Below, piece after piece: positions 25,673 to 38,995 of a stretch of DNA of 64,000 nucleotides (within the stretch, counting starts at the first letter, position 1; the number at the start of each line of letters is the position of its first letter). Source of the DNA: Phylloscopus collybita. Taxonomy: Eukaryota; Chordata; Aves; Passeriformes; Phylloscopidae. The position numbers and the translations under genes are program-made. The stretch is taken from contig JAJNNQ010000075.1 in assembly GCA_027886175.1 (NCBI GenBank), forward strand, positions 85,105,001 to 85,169,000, read 5' to 3'. The notes under the pieces were generated by a model. It did not search any database and was not told the origin of the DNA. It saw only the letters and a program-made list of their open reading frames with translations.

Positions 25673-25718
25673 CCCACCCCCAACCCCTACCCCCCCCCCC
25701 CCCCCCCCCCCGCCCTCC
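25673..25718 (-). repeat. C-rich tract with a 22-C homopolymer
   Basis: Several short C runs lead into 22 consecutive cytosines at 25690-25711, then 'gccctcc'. On the minus strand this is a G22 run within a G-rich stretch, so quadruplex and i-motif folding are both plausible. Homopolymer length in assemblies is unreliable at this size. Confidence 0.9.
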
Positions 25719-28700
25719 TTATAATTTAGAGGGGCATCCTGTAGTGAGGAATACTGCAGATCAAGAGAGACACACATGGGAAAAGGAGGTGGAATTAATG
25801 GCATTGCAGCCCATGAATTTCACTTGAAAGCTGGGAATAGGAAGAAAATGTAGATTTGTGTGTAGGGAAAAGAGGAGCAGAAGAGCTGTGGGTTCTTTGT
25901 TCCACTTGGAAGGAAAAGCAACTAGCCTAGATCACAGCATTTTATGTGGTGAGACGGGGCAGTGATTGAATAGATTACAAGGCCATGTAATGCAAAAGCA
26001 AGGGTAGGTTTATTAATGGGTTTTCTGACACTGTGAACAAGAATTGGGACATTTTCCAGTGGCAAACTAGAAGCTTGCATACTTTACAGCTGACTGGAAG
26101 CTTAACTTATTAACTATACTACTAAGATAAGATTTAAATGCAGGATAGGATTCTGATTATTTGAATTTATCAATATTGTTGGGATCGGTGAGTTAATCTA
26201 GTGTCCCTATCTAAGTGCAATTTAATAGTAGGGCTTTCCTCCAGCTATTTCTTGGGCTAAAAGCAACATGAAACTCATTCATGGCTGTACAAATGATTGA
26301 TCTTGCTGTCAGGGATCAGGAAGCAGGACGTCCTCAGCTGGTGTGTAGTTCCATCATTACCTCTCTTTTAGCCTTCTTGGAAGAACCCCAGCATGAGGGG
26401 ACCACACCAGGAGGTACATGACAAACTGTGCTTGCCCTGTGCACAAGAACAGCACGCTCTGCTCCAGGGATGGCAGGTGTAGGGCAGACTGTGCTTTATG
26501 TTTGCCTCAGAATACAGCAGCCCCTCAGCCAGCCCATGGCAACACAAGCAGAAAGGCAATGTAAAGCCAACTTCATTTTTATCTTCTGCCCTCCTGATTT
26601 CTGGTTTGGGAGAGGATGGGGCTGTGTCAGAGAAAGACCTCCAGAGGTTTCCTCCAGCACATTTGTCAATGCCCTCTTATTTTCTTTTGCAAGGACTACA
26701 GAGATGAGCATTCCCTGCATTCAGCAGCTTCTCCTTACAATTGAGACACGTAACACTGCTGCGTGAGCTTCCTTCTAAGGTGTGGTGGCATTGTCACGAG
26801 GACATACAGATGCTTTCTGTATCTCCCTTGTAATTTATGTGTCATATTTGCAGTAAATTCTTTTCACCATTAATAACTGTCTTGGGTGGAAAGGCCATTA
26901 AATAGGAAGTCATTATTACTCATCTGTATACGCATGGAGCTTTCAATGAGGATATATGCTCAGACAAGGACCATTTGAAATGCAGGAGGTGAGCACTCCC
27001 GGACAGACAGCATTTTTCATACTAGCTATAATGCTGCCACACCATTCCCATCTCATCAATTGGGGTAAGAGGGCAGAATCCAGCCCTTAAAATAGCAGAT
27101 TATCACTCTGGTTCTATGAGAGTGATTAGCAGAGGAGATATGACAGCAACCATTGCTAAGGAAATGTTGAGGTGCAGTTTGTGAGCTGCAGCAGCACCTT
27201 GCTGACTTGAAATGCTATCTACCAACCAAAAGGTTTTATCAGCAGTGCCTGGAGCAGTAGAGACCCAAAAAGAAAGTGCCTGGTAGGAGAGGTTTTGTCA
27301 CATTTATAAAGAAATGTATCTTTGGAAAGAAATTAACAGGTTGTCACTATTATAAAGGTACAAAAGGGGTACTGTGCCAGCAGCAGCAAACTCGTTGTTC
27401 CCTCTTTACTGCAACAGATCACATAGCTCCTTGGCCTGACCTGCAGCTGTATCTGCAGCAAAGCTAAAGAATTGAGATGAATTAACACTGGTTTCCAGTT
27501 CAAGAAGAGCATTAACTTCCCCAGACACTCTTGGCCAAATCCATCCTTGGTGTGACATCATTTGAATTACATCAGGCTTAATTTTGTCCCAGATATCTGT
27601 ACTGGCTTTCACAGAAACAAAACTTTCCCCTCACTTCCAATGTAAGGGTGGTGAAATGAATTAGGTCAAAGGAGACTAAACATTGGATAAAAACCTTCAT
27701 CCCAGTTAGAAGTTTTGCCTGCTTGGGGACAGGGTTTGGCTGGCTGTGGTAATCATGGGGTGGTTCCAATGTACTCCAGACATTGCATAACTGCCGCCTT
27801 AATTTACTGCGAATGTTATTCAAAGCTGAGGATTTAATTCTTCTGAACATTAAACCTTACAGCTGGGTTAAACTCCTCCTCATAAGTCACTGTATATTAT
27901 ATTCAGAGAAGTAAGGGAATTTTTTTTTGTTTGCAAGTTTAATAGTTCTTTTTCTCTCTTAGTTGGCTTATCTTAGATTTTTCTTTTCAACACCTGTGTT
28001 ATGTGCATGTACCTCCTCCATCACCATAGAATTTTCCTGCTCTACTGTTGGCTTCTCTGAAATCTCCAGATACCAGATTGATTTCTGGATTTAGATGGAG
28101 TATTAGCTGTTCATCCATGGCAAAACTCAGCATATAATCAGCCCATTAGAGCAGGAACAAATATTTTATATTCTGACTCTCTTAAAACTTGTTACACTGC
28201 ATGTGTTTCAGTGCCTTCCAAATTCTTGACAATTCAACCCTGTAGTAAAATTGACCATCATAAATTTTGCTTTGGATTATTTTAATTAATTACTTGATTA
28301 TCAATTACAAACAGTTTTAAAAATTACTTTTGAAATTCTTTTTGAATCAATTTTGAAATTGAAAAAAATTTTGCCTTTTTTTTTTTCAAATCTGCTGTGC
28401 CATCACTCCTCAAAATTTTATTTTTTGTGTGCTCTGCAAGAACAGTCTCTTCACTTTCACAGTTCATTCTGAATTCTGGTCACTGGACAAAGAAGTGGAA
28501 AGATAGCTGCAAAAAGTGTAAAGATAATTTGGTTTTCCCTTGGGTTTATTTATTTTCCCATTGCCTCTTTGCTCTTGACTTGCAGAGGTACAGATTCTAC
28601 CTCAAAGAACAACACCAGGAGGTAAACTGCCTTTTCTTTAAAATATACGAATGGGTTTTAGTGGTGGCCCTTGTGAAGGTCAAGTGCTTCTTACTTCTGC

Positions 28701-31303
28701 TGACCCTATTCTATCTCTTGACTGCTTCAAAAATCATGTTGATTGTTCACAAGAAGGAAAACTCAACTGCAGAATCTTAACTATTAGTAGCAGTGAAAAC
28801 TTTCTTGTCATTAAAGTCATTAAATGGATTCTGAACACAAGGAGGCAGAAAATCTGTTGAGAAAAAGAAGTTATGTAGAATTTACTAAGAAAGATAGTTT
28901 GCCATAATTTTGAAACAAAGGAATCAACAAGTAAAGTTCAGAAACAGTAATATAATGTACATCAGTTATATTGAAAGAGTCTGCTTTGGCTTTGTCATGG
29001 TTTTGTAACAGTAGATAATGTGACCATAGTTTTCTCAGTTCAAGTGTTAAGATTTTCAGGATTTATTAAGATATCTTCTTTTTTAATTCCACGGGTATTT
29101 ATGTTTCTTAAAATTTTTGTAAGGAAAGAAGGATGGCTCATTTTTACAATTGCATAATTTTATTATATTTACATTTGTCTCCCTTTGGCAGAAAAATTAC
29201 GTGATTGTAAACTGCATTACTTCTCTTCAGGAGACATGAGTGCATTACTGTAGCTAAGGTTTCCTTCAGAGAAGACTAGTAGGAGTAACACCAGCATGTT
29301 TCACAAATTTGCCAAACTGTTAACTGAAATAAGGGCAATGTTTTATTTCAACGTCCTTAAAACATGGTGTCATAATTTTTTCTCTTGGAATTTTACTAAA
29401 TTTTTTGAAGTTTTATTCTTTTTTAAAATAATGTTTAATGCTGATACTAATTTTATCTGCCTAAAAGTAATGCTCCTTTTTGACAGAATGAAGCACTGTT
29501 TTTAAAGTCCTTTTCTGCTAATGTACAATTAAATTTCTATAGATTTGTCTGTTTGCTTTTCTTTTCCAAAAGCACAAGTAACATGAGGAAGTAAACTATA
29601 GCAAAATCCTACTCTGTTTTGCCATATCATCTAAAATAACTCTCTAAAAATGAAACTGTCTTGTATAAATCAGTGATTTTTTTTTCTCCCAGATATCAGC
29701 AGCATTCAATGCTTGGCACTCACCCATCTTTCATCTTCTTATGCATTGTCTGATCATACAAATGGAACAGATTTAAATCCTTTGCACAACCACAGCTGTA
29801 GCATGTGAAACTGTGCTGATGGAATGGAGCAGGGATTGGGCCTACAGCTCTGTTACTTCTCCCAATAAAACCAAACCTGCAACTTTTGCATGAAGGTCTA
29901 AAATCTGTTAACGAAGGTACTGACTCATCTGTTCTCAAATCAAGCCTTCAACTGAGTTTTAGTGCTCTACAAGAGCCAAGAAAAGAACTTTGCCTGTTCC
30001 AAAGCAATGCCCAAGCCTTGTTTCTTCCAGAATTCAAACAAACTGAAAAGCATTTCTCTGAAACAGCCAACTGAGAACTCTGGGTAATGATGGATGAATA
30101 AAGATGCTTTCCTTCAGAAATCCTGTGTATAGTACACTGTAGCGAATATTTACATTTCAATGCACAGATTGCTCTTTCAAAGCTGTGTTTTTTGAGCCCT
30201 GGAGCTGGCCAAAGAGGGTTTGGACTTTACTGGGGAAGCAAGTATGATTTAAAAGAGGAAGTTTGTTTTTTTCCCCTGTCCTAAAACTGTCAGGAATATC
30301 ACAGTATGACTCCTTTGCTAAGTGAATAGTCAAAGATGTCTCTTTCTTGACAAATCTTCTGAAAGTCATGGCACAATAACACTACTTGAAATTATTTAAT
30401 TTCTTAAAAAGAAATATGAGTTTGTGTGACAGGTATGAGTTGATGGCTTAATAATACATGTTACTGGATGCAAAACAGTGAAATATCTCTACTGCCACCT
30501 TTTCATTCTACTGGGAAAATATCACCTTGTGTTAGGGTGATCTCTTGTTTATCACAATATCAGTCAATTATCTGAACAGAAGGAGAAGGGACAGCTAAGG
30601 CTAGATTTCATCTTAGATTGGATTTCTTTGCAGAAGTTTCTAAATTTGCGTGAAGAATGTCATGGCTACTCAAAAATCTATGCAAGTGGTGATGAACAAA
30701 TCTATTGTAATAGTCTCTCAAACAACACGATTAGCTTGTATGTCTTTGAAGTAGTCTGTACTACAAGGTGTGTGGATTGCATTTTTTACTGATTGGACTG
30801 ATCAGGTCTTGCTAACCCTTCTGCATCAGAGAAGCAATATTACCACATGCTGGGCTAGGATGTGCATACTGGATGCACTTCTCTGGGAAAAAAAAAACCA
30901 AAACATGTATGTCCTGAAAAATATATGAACTGGGGAGCCAAATTTGAAAGTAGAAAAAAACAAAAATAAAGAGCATGAAGACGGTGTTTGACCAAGACAA
31001 CCAAGAATAAAATGCACAAATGCATCAACCCCATGCAGTGTTTTAATTAAACAAAAAAGCAAGCAATCAACCAACAAATGAAAACCAAAATCTCCAGTTC
31101 TTTGTCCACAAGGACTCCAAAACCATTGCTGTTTGGAACAGCACAAACATGTCAGAACTGGTGCAGAACTCCAAGGAGGAGGTCAGGTTGCATGAAGTAA
31201 TAACCTGGGAGAAGTACCACAAAGTTAATTTTATGCATGTGGATAAAATGCGCACAAATAAATACAGCAGTAATGGCTCTATTTATAGTTCTTTTATTAA
31301 AGA
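25719..31303. other. Non-coding stretch, no gene supported
   Basis: About 5.6 kb. The 26.3-26.7 kb part is somewhat GC-richer and gives overlapping frames of 63-112 codons with no known motif. The 26.9-27.25 kb part looks compositionally complex and could hold a conserved element, but nothing specific supports that. The 28.2-29.5 kb part is very AT-rich. No gene or RNA was identified. Confidence 0.55.
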
Positions 31304-31308
31304 ACTGG
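31304..31308. repeat. Target-site duplication, left copy
   Basis: The five bases 'actgg' directly precede the LTR and pair with 'actgc' just after it, with one mismatch. A 5-bp duplication is a usual length for retroviral-type integration. Confidence 0.7.
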
Positions 31309-31870
31309 TGTGCTGGTTTTAGCTGGGGTAGAGGCAACTTTCCTCACAGTGACCAGGTGGGGCTGTGTTTTGGATTTCTGCTGAACACAGGGTTGATAAT
31401 ACAGAGATGTTTTCTTGCACAGCTTGCACAGAGACAAGGCCAGTACTGCCACACTGGCAGGGGGGCTGGGGCTGCTCAGGAGGTTGGGAGGAGACAAAGC
31501 CAGGACAGGTGACCCCAGCTGGCTAAAGGGATATTCCAGACCATATGGCATCATGGTCAGTATGTGAAGTGGGAGGAAAAAGGAGGAAGGGGGGATGTTT
31601 GGCGTGATGATGTTCATCCTCCCAAGTAACCATTATATGTGATCAGACTCTTCCCTCCTGGAGAGGGCTGAACAGCTGCCTGCCCATGGGAAGAGGTGAA
31701 TTAATTTCTTGTTTTGCTTTGCTTGTGTGTGTGGCTTTTGGTGTCCCTGTGAAACTGTCTTTATCTCAACCCATGAGTTTTTAATCTTCTGATTCTCTCC
31801 CTGATCCCACTGGCGTGGGACTGAGTGAGTGGCTGCCTAGGGCTTGGCTGCTGGCTGACACTAAACCACA
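31309..31870 (+). mobile_element. Solo LTR of an avian endogenous retrovirus
   Basis: A 562-bp unit bounded by TG at the left and CA at the right, flanked by a 5-bp duplication with one mismatch. Internal landmarks match an LTR family I recall from neoavian genomes: 'ttgataatacagagatgtttt', 'tgaccccagctggctaaaggg', 'ccagaccatatggcatcatgg', 'gcctgcccatggga', 'aaactgtctttatctcaaccc' and a terminal 'taaaccaca'. The TATA-like site near 31563 and the poly(A)-signal-like site near 31751 both look mutated. No gag, pol or env remains on either side, so it is a recombined solo LTR. Class III (ERVL-like) is my best guess for the family, unverified. Confidence 0.85.
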
Positions 31871-31875
31871 ACTGC
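31871..31875. repeat. Target-site duplication, right copy
   Basis: 'actgc', matching the left 'actgg' at four of five positions. It marks the right edge of the LTR insertion. Confidence 0.7.
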
Positions 31876-34800
31876 TTTAGTTTGATAAGTATGGAACCCT
31901 ATGGAAATTATTAGTATAGGCAATATGAAAGAGGATGAACCTCTCCTACATCCAGTAGTCATAGTGCCCTAAGTGAAACATAGATAACTCTGAAAACTAA
32001 TCTAAGATTGAAGACTTCTGGAGACACAATTTTTTTAGCTTGGAAATAAAAAAGGAAAGCAGTCTGAACATTATAAAAAGTTCAAAATTCCCAGAAAAAT
32101 TCTAGCTTGAGGTGAGCAGGCATGCTTGGTGTTGGGGTTGAATCCAGAGCACTTTCAAGTGAATGGAAAGATTCTCATTGTCTTCACTGGTGACAGGGTT
32201 AGGATTTTATGAAAGTATAAGGACTGGTAGAAAGAGAAACTTTTCATTATATTAATTAGGTTTCCATTATCAGCTACTGAAATATTTTAAATCTCTTTGC
32301 ATCGGATACACTTTTTTAAAATGGCTATGAGAACCTAAGATGCCCCTTTCTGTTCTCTGCTCCTATCTGTTTGATCTATTAACATTCCAGAACAGTTTAT
32401 TATTTTACAAACATCCACTATAAAACTCAGAAGGACTTTTATGCTGGCAATGGCATAGCAACATAGCTAACATGCTGCTATTCTATACTGTACAGAGGTT
32501 TAATACTCAATAAAAAATAAGGGAGAAACCCTTTATGTAATCCCATACAAGGGAGTGAGAAAGAGGGACATGCTACCTTCTTCACATTGGAGGAGATTAA
32601 CCTTTAATGTTGGGGGTGAATGATTAATTTCACTGATACAGATTACGTGCTGAATTAAAATCCTTTGGAAATGTTCGGAGAATAAGATATCCTCTTGTTT
32701 CTGAACATGTGTTTTCAAATTTTAATTGCATAGTTTACAATTACTTATTTATGTAATTCTGACAGTAGCCCAGTGTTGTGCAGAACTGAAAGAAATCCGA
32801 GGTCTCCATATCAAATCATTATTCCTAATATTTTTGAGAACTTTGGTTTTTACATTTTTAACACTGACAGAGAAAATCCATTTGATAAATTAGAAATACC
32901 ACATTTTATTTCAAATTGTGAAGAAAAAAATTCTGAAAAAAACAAGGTAAAATTCTCTTTGTGGTGTTTAGACTTGTTAGGAGTAAAAATAGATGATTGT
33001 CAAATATTCATCAGTGTTCAGTTGTTTCCATGGAACCTTTTTTCTTTTGCTTTTTTCTGTTAGAAGCAAAATTTATGGTGTCCTGAACACAGTAGCACCA
33101 CCTCACTTACCAAGAAAAGGCGTGGCATTTCTTCTTCACAGTAAAATTGGGCAAAGTCAAGCATGTTGCATGAAGAGTGGTGTTTTTAAAAAACTGGTGC
33201 TAAGTCTTTCTCTGACAGTCAAAATCAATGGATTAGTTTGTTCTTCTAAATTTAATTATGAATTAGGTGGAACTTCCTTTCCAGCTGATATGCTTTGTAA
33301 TAGGTAGCAAAATTTCTTTAGACTTGTTTAATGTACAAACACCTTGATAATAGCATGAAAAGACTCAGTGCCTGTAAAATCGAGCTGGCCTCTTTATTAT
33401 GAAAATCATTCATATAGATGTTGCAGAAGAAGCTGCAAATTTCTTGTTGCAGCTGAAGCCTTCCCTGCTGCAATCTCTTCTTTCCATTTGTGTTTCAGAA
33501 ATGTTACAATAATCCTATTCCAGAAATGCATGTTTACATTTGAATTGAAAATTAAATGAAATTTATAACCTATGAAATTGGAGATTTTTTTTCATGAAAA
33601 AGTATGAAAGTCATTCTATTAACTTCAGCAAATGTATTCCTGCTTTGCATCAATGTGCAAAATGGCATGATTCAGCTCTGGTTAGAAATACTCTGTACAA
33701 GCTGGATGGATCTGTTCTGCTGCAGGAATAATGTTTCTTTTTATCCTAAAGAATAAAAGATGGCAAACATAAAGGAGTAGGTTAATACCTTACAATGGCA
33801 GGGTGTGCTTCTCAGAGATAGTAGCTATGCTTATTTCTAATTGACACCATTTAGTTCTTCTGAAAATAGGTCATTATCTTCAACCATCTAAACACCCAGG
33901 ACTGATTTATAGACCTATGAAATTAAGTATCTGGAGTTTCTATTGATTTCATGTCTGAAAATCTAGCATTTTTTTATTTAGCTGCTAATTGAAGCTAAGC
34001 CACCAACTTAAAGATCTCTAGTTTGAGAATTTCGCTTGGGGTCTTGAATACAAATACTTTTTGTTAATGTGGAAATTGGAGAAACTAGGATATCCTCAGT
34101 TGTTTTGCTGAATGTCTCAAATATTTCTTTTTGATTACTTTCAGTCAAATTCCTTCTGTGCTTTAAACAGGTGCATGTGTTGACTTACGTGGAACATAGC
34201 CAAAAAAATCAGGCATACTTTCAAAGCCACAAAACATTGCATGAAAATTTGAAAGGACCAACGGATTTGATAAAGCATTTTTTAAAAAAATCAGATTTAT
34301 ATAATACTGCTCTGGAGGCATGTTAATATATCATTAATGTCCCAAGGTGTTGTTCTTCATCCTAATTTACACACAAACTTCTAAAAATATCTGTACCTGC
34401 TTCCTAGATATTGAGGAGGCAGGGCAAATATTTTCAGGAACAAAAATATTGAATAAAGTATCTTGTCTTGAATATCTGCTTATAGAAATTATTTAATGAT
34501 TTCCATTAAAAGACTTGTCTCTGTGTGTTTTAGAAGGTGCATTTGCCAAGTACTGAATATGCATTTTAAAACTTCTTTGGTTTGACCTGTGTGTTGTAGG
34601 AACATAGTGTTATTAAATGGAAAGACCTATGTTAATACAACATTCAGGCTGAAATAATTTAGTTGGCATGTCTGAGTGTTTCCCTTAATATCAGAATATA
34701 CAAAATTCATTAAAGAGTAGCCACAAGTTTTAAGGAACAGTTTTACAATAGTGAGCAAAACATTTACCTGAAAGACAGAGAGGGAAAAGAGCTAGTGATG

Positions 34801-36479
34801 TGATCTTATCCTGCAGCCAGATACTTATGCTTGGCTACATAACCAGTTCTTCCTGCTCTCTTAAATGGACATATATAATGACATACAGAGAGAGGCCTTT
34901 CTCTATCAGGATACAGCTGTGGGGTTTGTCTGTCTTCTCTAGGTAATTACCTGTTTCATAGATTTCCAACTTTACATATATGATTCTATGAAATCAATCC
35001 TATGTAGTAGGGACATGCTATTATTCTTGTAGTCAAGGATAATCTTACTACTGAAAAACCAAGAAACAGGGAGTCTTTAGGAAGGGAAGAAGGAGAAATC
35101 TGAAAATTATCTGTCTCTGTGGACTTGTCATCTGGACTTGTACCACGCTTCAGCAGCTTAGGCATTCATCCTGTGACAGGCAGGAATAAATGTTACGGAG
35201 GTGCTGGTCTCTCCTGAATTTAAAGAAGCACATAGGGGATTTCTGTATACTAGATACCAGAATTTTCAAGGTGTTGAGGAGAGCCTTTGGGAAATCACTA
35301 ATTTAAGGCTCCAGAGAAAATTCTGTGGTGCTTTATCTTTTCTGTTAGAAATTCCCGTTCTTCCCTTTGTGTGTTCTGATCAGTCTTAAGGATGGCCACC
35401 TTAAGTGATGTTCCTGTCACTGACATTTAGCATTTCCTGAGACTGCCTGTGGTTGTAACTATGCAAATTTCATTGAGGATTTAATAATAGACTAGACACG
35501 TGTGTGTGGGAGAAATGCACATAGATTTGGGGTTTTTTTCCTTAATGTTGGATATTTAGGTAATGATTTATCCAGAAGTTCTTCAGCTCAAACAACTTGC
35601 TAGTCTGTTTCTTTCTTTTACAGAGAATTTGAAAGTTTAATAGCTATTCAGCTAATAAGTGCTATACTTCTGGTATAAATGTGGGCTAAGGAAAAGGCTT
35701 TTTGCAAAAACATTAGTTTTTAGTCTTACCCTTCTCCTACTGATAAAGAGTGCCCAGTAACTTCAATGAGAGAAATATTAATTCATTATAAATAAGGATT
35801 TTCACCTGTTCCATGCTTCTGAGTTGAGCATGTAATTTGTGCACCAACATGACTATTAGTTTAAAATGCTATGGGTTTGGGAAATTTTTGTTAATTTTGG
35901 AGATTTTTGTGCATTTTCTTCTTCTGATAGAAGTGAACTGATTTGACATTTACTGCTGTAAATAATAATATTCTATGTCTAGACAAGTTTGTTGCACACT
36001 ACATATCCAGGTTTAGCAAACAAAAGGCCCACCGTAGTTTTCTCTGTTAGTCCAGCATGGTTCTGTTCCAAACCCTAGCATTATTTTTAAAACAAACAAG
36101 GTTAACTTTGTTAAATACAGTGACCTTGATCTAACACTCACTGCAGTTATTGTGGCTATTTCCATTAATTCCTATGGGCTTTGGATTAGGCTATAGGTTC
36201 TGAAAGTGTCAGGAGTGGCTAAACACAAATACAAATATGTTTTGTTAGAGCTTCTTTTTTCCACACATTTGAACACTCCCTCATAAAGACAGACCACCAT
36301 CAGACAGAAACTAAAAATAAGAAGTTTCATTTCAAGAAGTGAGTGTTTCCAGAAAGCTGTGAAGGCATTAAGGTATCTCCTGACTACCTTCTGACACATA
36401 AGGATAGTGTTATAACATGGAAACTGTCTTGCAATCTGAACCACTGTGGTCAATGATGTTACCAGCTATAATTAACTTT
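31876..36479. other. Non-coding stretch, no gene supported
   Basis: About 4.6 kb of strongly AT-rich, CpG-poor DNA; I count only two CpGs from 35401 to 36480. Frames such as 32773-33063 (96 codons) and 32993-33307 have chance-like composition. No mobile element was recognised. Confidence 0.6.
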
Positions 36480-36860
36480 GCAAAGTGGGTTAAAATGCTT
36501 ATTCACTTGGACACTTCACAAAAACTGGCTTAAGTGTCGGATTAAATAGGCGAAATAACTTCGCATTTTGTCTTCATGACGATCTCAGTATCACAAAATG
36601 GATGCACTGCAGCAAGTCTTAAATTCCCTTTTGCATCTGCAAAGTCTTTATTAAAAGACTAATCACTCGCCAATTTGATTTGAAGAACATACATGAAAAA
36701 ATGAGCATCTGTAAAGAAAATGCATAAATGTTGATTTTGAAATAGGTTCACCAAATAAACCCCAAATGATTGATGCATTATTCGACTATGAAAAGTATTC
36801 ATGCTCTGAGATCGTTCAAGTCAGAATTGACATGATTTTCATAATTCTGGGAAAAAAAAG
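36480..36860. promoter_or_regulatory. Candidate conserved non-coding element
   Basis: Seven CpGs fall between 36538 and 36814 in AT-rich sequence, against two in the preceding 1.1 kb. The block is free of simple repeats and rich in possible homeodomain and octamer-like AT motifs, such as 'attaaatagg', 'tttattaaaag' and 'aatgattgatgcatta'. This texture fits a developmental enhancer under constraint. No reading frame of interest crosses it. The inference is from composition alone. Confidence 0.35.
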
Positions 36861-38429
36861 TCTTAAGAAACCATGAGGGTATTACTTGTAGTTATCATGT
36901 GCTCTCACATCTTAATTCCAATGTGTCCCTTTTGACCTATGTCTATGACTTCTGTAATAGTGATAGGGAAACCATACCAACTGGAAAATTTTTGAGACCA
37001 TTCATCACTGAGATTTAGCGAAAATTCCTAAGGCTGTAATGTGGTCATTGCTAGTTTAAGTAGATTTCTTTCAGGCATATTCTCCAGGGAGTTAGCTGAA
37101 GCCTTAGTATTTTACCATCATGTAGAGAAAAGATTATTGAGAGTGGTATGAACTAAACACACAAAAGATCATGATGGCAAAGGAGAGAGAAGCAGCAGAG
37201 GAAGCAGCAGTTAACATTTTGCTAACCGAGTTGCTCAGCTTAGTGAAGTCTGAATGGCAGAGATCTCTTGTAATAGCACCCGTGTGTGATGTACATTGGT
37301 ATTGTTGAGCAGTTTAGCTACCACACTATTTCAAAGAAAGCAAGCAGAGCTCTCTCTTAGCAACCAAGGGTGCAGTTTCACGTTACACCTAATACACTGT
37401 GACTGCAGGCTGCTGAGAATGTGAGCAGTCCCCATCCATTACCCGCAGCTGTAGCTTCCCACACTCTTCCTTCCTCTCAATGTAGTGATTGTGTGGCCAT
37501 AGGGCAAAATGCTTCAGCTTTCTGATCTGAGGGAAGACAAATCTTTATCTTTCTTTCTCTTTTTTTTCCCCCTCTATTTTGTGAAAGATGAATATTTCTC
37601 AGAGCAGCAAACCAAGCCAACTCCACTTGCAGCTGTGTGACTACAGGAACCAGGGTAAACGTAGGGTTGGCAACCCACAGCTGGGCCAGGAGGGCTGTTT
37701 GAAGTGGTCCCAGATAAAATACCAGACCTGCCAGTTAGGGAGGAATCAAGTTCAGACCTAGCTTGCAGCTATACCACAATCAGTACCTATGATTACATGA
37801 CATCAGATAAAGGCATATTATACTCAAGCTTAAGGTCAATTTTATATTCTCTTCAGCACATTTCCACATCAGGCTACTACATGCTGCTTCAACTTCAGAG
37901 AACGTTCTCACATGAGAGGGCTTGTTATCATATTCTGTATCCCAACAGAATAGACCAACAGGTCTAAAAGTTTTCTTAAATGAGGGTTTAGAATCAAATT
38001 CTGCAGTAGCAGGATTTTTTACTGTTCCAGAAATATGACTTAACTGGCTTCTCTGGTACATCCACAATGAGTCAGAATGGCTTTGAGAAGTGGATAAATT
38101 TTTGAAACTCCAAATTTCCAGCTTTCTAAATTGCAAAATGTTTAAGGTCATTGAAAAAATTTGGATCCCTCAAAAGAGGGCTAGCTCAGGAGATCTCCTG
38201 TATTTATGATACTGTGCAATGCTTCTGTTCCAATATGAAGTCTGAAATGGCCTGAGCATATTTCTTCTTACTACTATCTAAAATTCCTTAAGGTCTCAGC
38301 ATACTTCTAAGAAAGAAAGGGGAAAAGATTTGTTAAAATTCAGAACTCTTTAAGAAAGACTCCATAACAGAAACACAGAAAGAAGTGAGTAGGCAAAGAT
38401 GCAAATTGGATAACCAGTAGTATAAGGGA
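36861..38429. other. Non-coding stretch, nothing firm
   Basis: No gene or repeat was supported. The 37.19-37.5 kb part carries a few more CpGs and may be a further constrained patch. A pyrimidine-rich tract lies at about 37545-37575. Confidence 0.55.
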
Positions 38430-38545
38430 AATATTCCCATTTTTTTCAACTAGAAGAAAGCAAGACAACGGAATTTACATAGGAAGCCTCAGGAGATGCA
38501 GGAATTGAACCCAGGCTTTCTGAATGCCAGCCAAGAGGTTCATCT
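38430..38545 (-). repeat. MIR-like (tRNA-derived) SINE relic
   Basis: The segment 'gcaggaattgaacccaggc' at 38498-38516 is the reverse complement of a tRNA-type B box as found in MIR-family SINEs ('gggttc.aatcc'). It is followed by 'tctgaatgccagcc', which fits the stretch between the A and B boxes. The 'cccattttt..' at the left end sits where the SINE body's 'aaaatggg' would be. It is too short and diverged for a confident family name. Confidence 0.45.
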
Positions 38546-38904
38546 TTCCTTTGTATTCAAGGAAAAAAAAATGAACAGAAAAAAAAAAATGCAGTGTTAA
38601 TTTTCTGAGGTTAATTTTCAAAATATTCCCCATTCCACATAAGCCAAAAGCTTTTGAAATTTTTAAAATAAATGCCTAAAGAATCTCTACTGCCATATTA
38701 GATTTTTTATGACTTGTACGAAGTGAAAGGTGTTTTACCAAGGAAGTCTGACCTCTGATTTCCTCATTCTGATGCTTTTCTGCAATCCTCAGGGCCTTTT
38801 ATGGCATGTCCCTATGATAGTCACCAGGTTGCAGGCAGCATTTAGCAGCATCATATGGCACAGACAGTTAAGCAGTAGACTCTTGATAGGTGTTGTCCTG
38901 ATGT
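38546..38904. other. Spacer between two SINE-like relics
   Basis: Contains two short A-rich runs (near 38562 and 38581) and otherwise unique sequence. No gene was supported. Confidence 0.5.
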
Positions 38905-38995
38905 AAATGAGCTGTGGCAGCAAATCCCAACTTTTATCTCTCACATCCCATGCCAGCAGTCCAATCACTGGACCATATGCTATTCTAGAGCAAAT
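38905..38995 (-). repeat. Second MIR/tRNA-SINE-like relic
   Basis: 'ggcagcaaatcccaac' then 'cagtccaatcactggaccatatgct' resembles the reverse complement of a tRNA-derived SINE head, where 'agtgctctaaccactagaccat' is typical. It lies about 400 bases from the previous relic in the same orientation, so both could be parts of related insertions. Confidence 0.38.

Noticed and set aside
38498..38516. Possible tRNA gene on the minus strand (B-box-like motif)
   Set aside because: No cloverleaf, anticodon stem or acceptor pairing could be traced; a SINE relic fits better.
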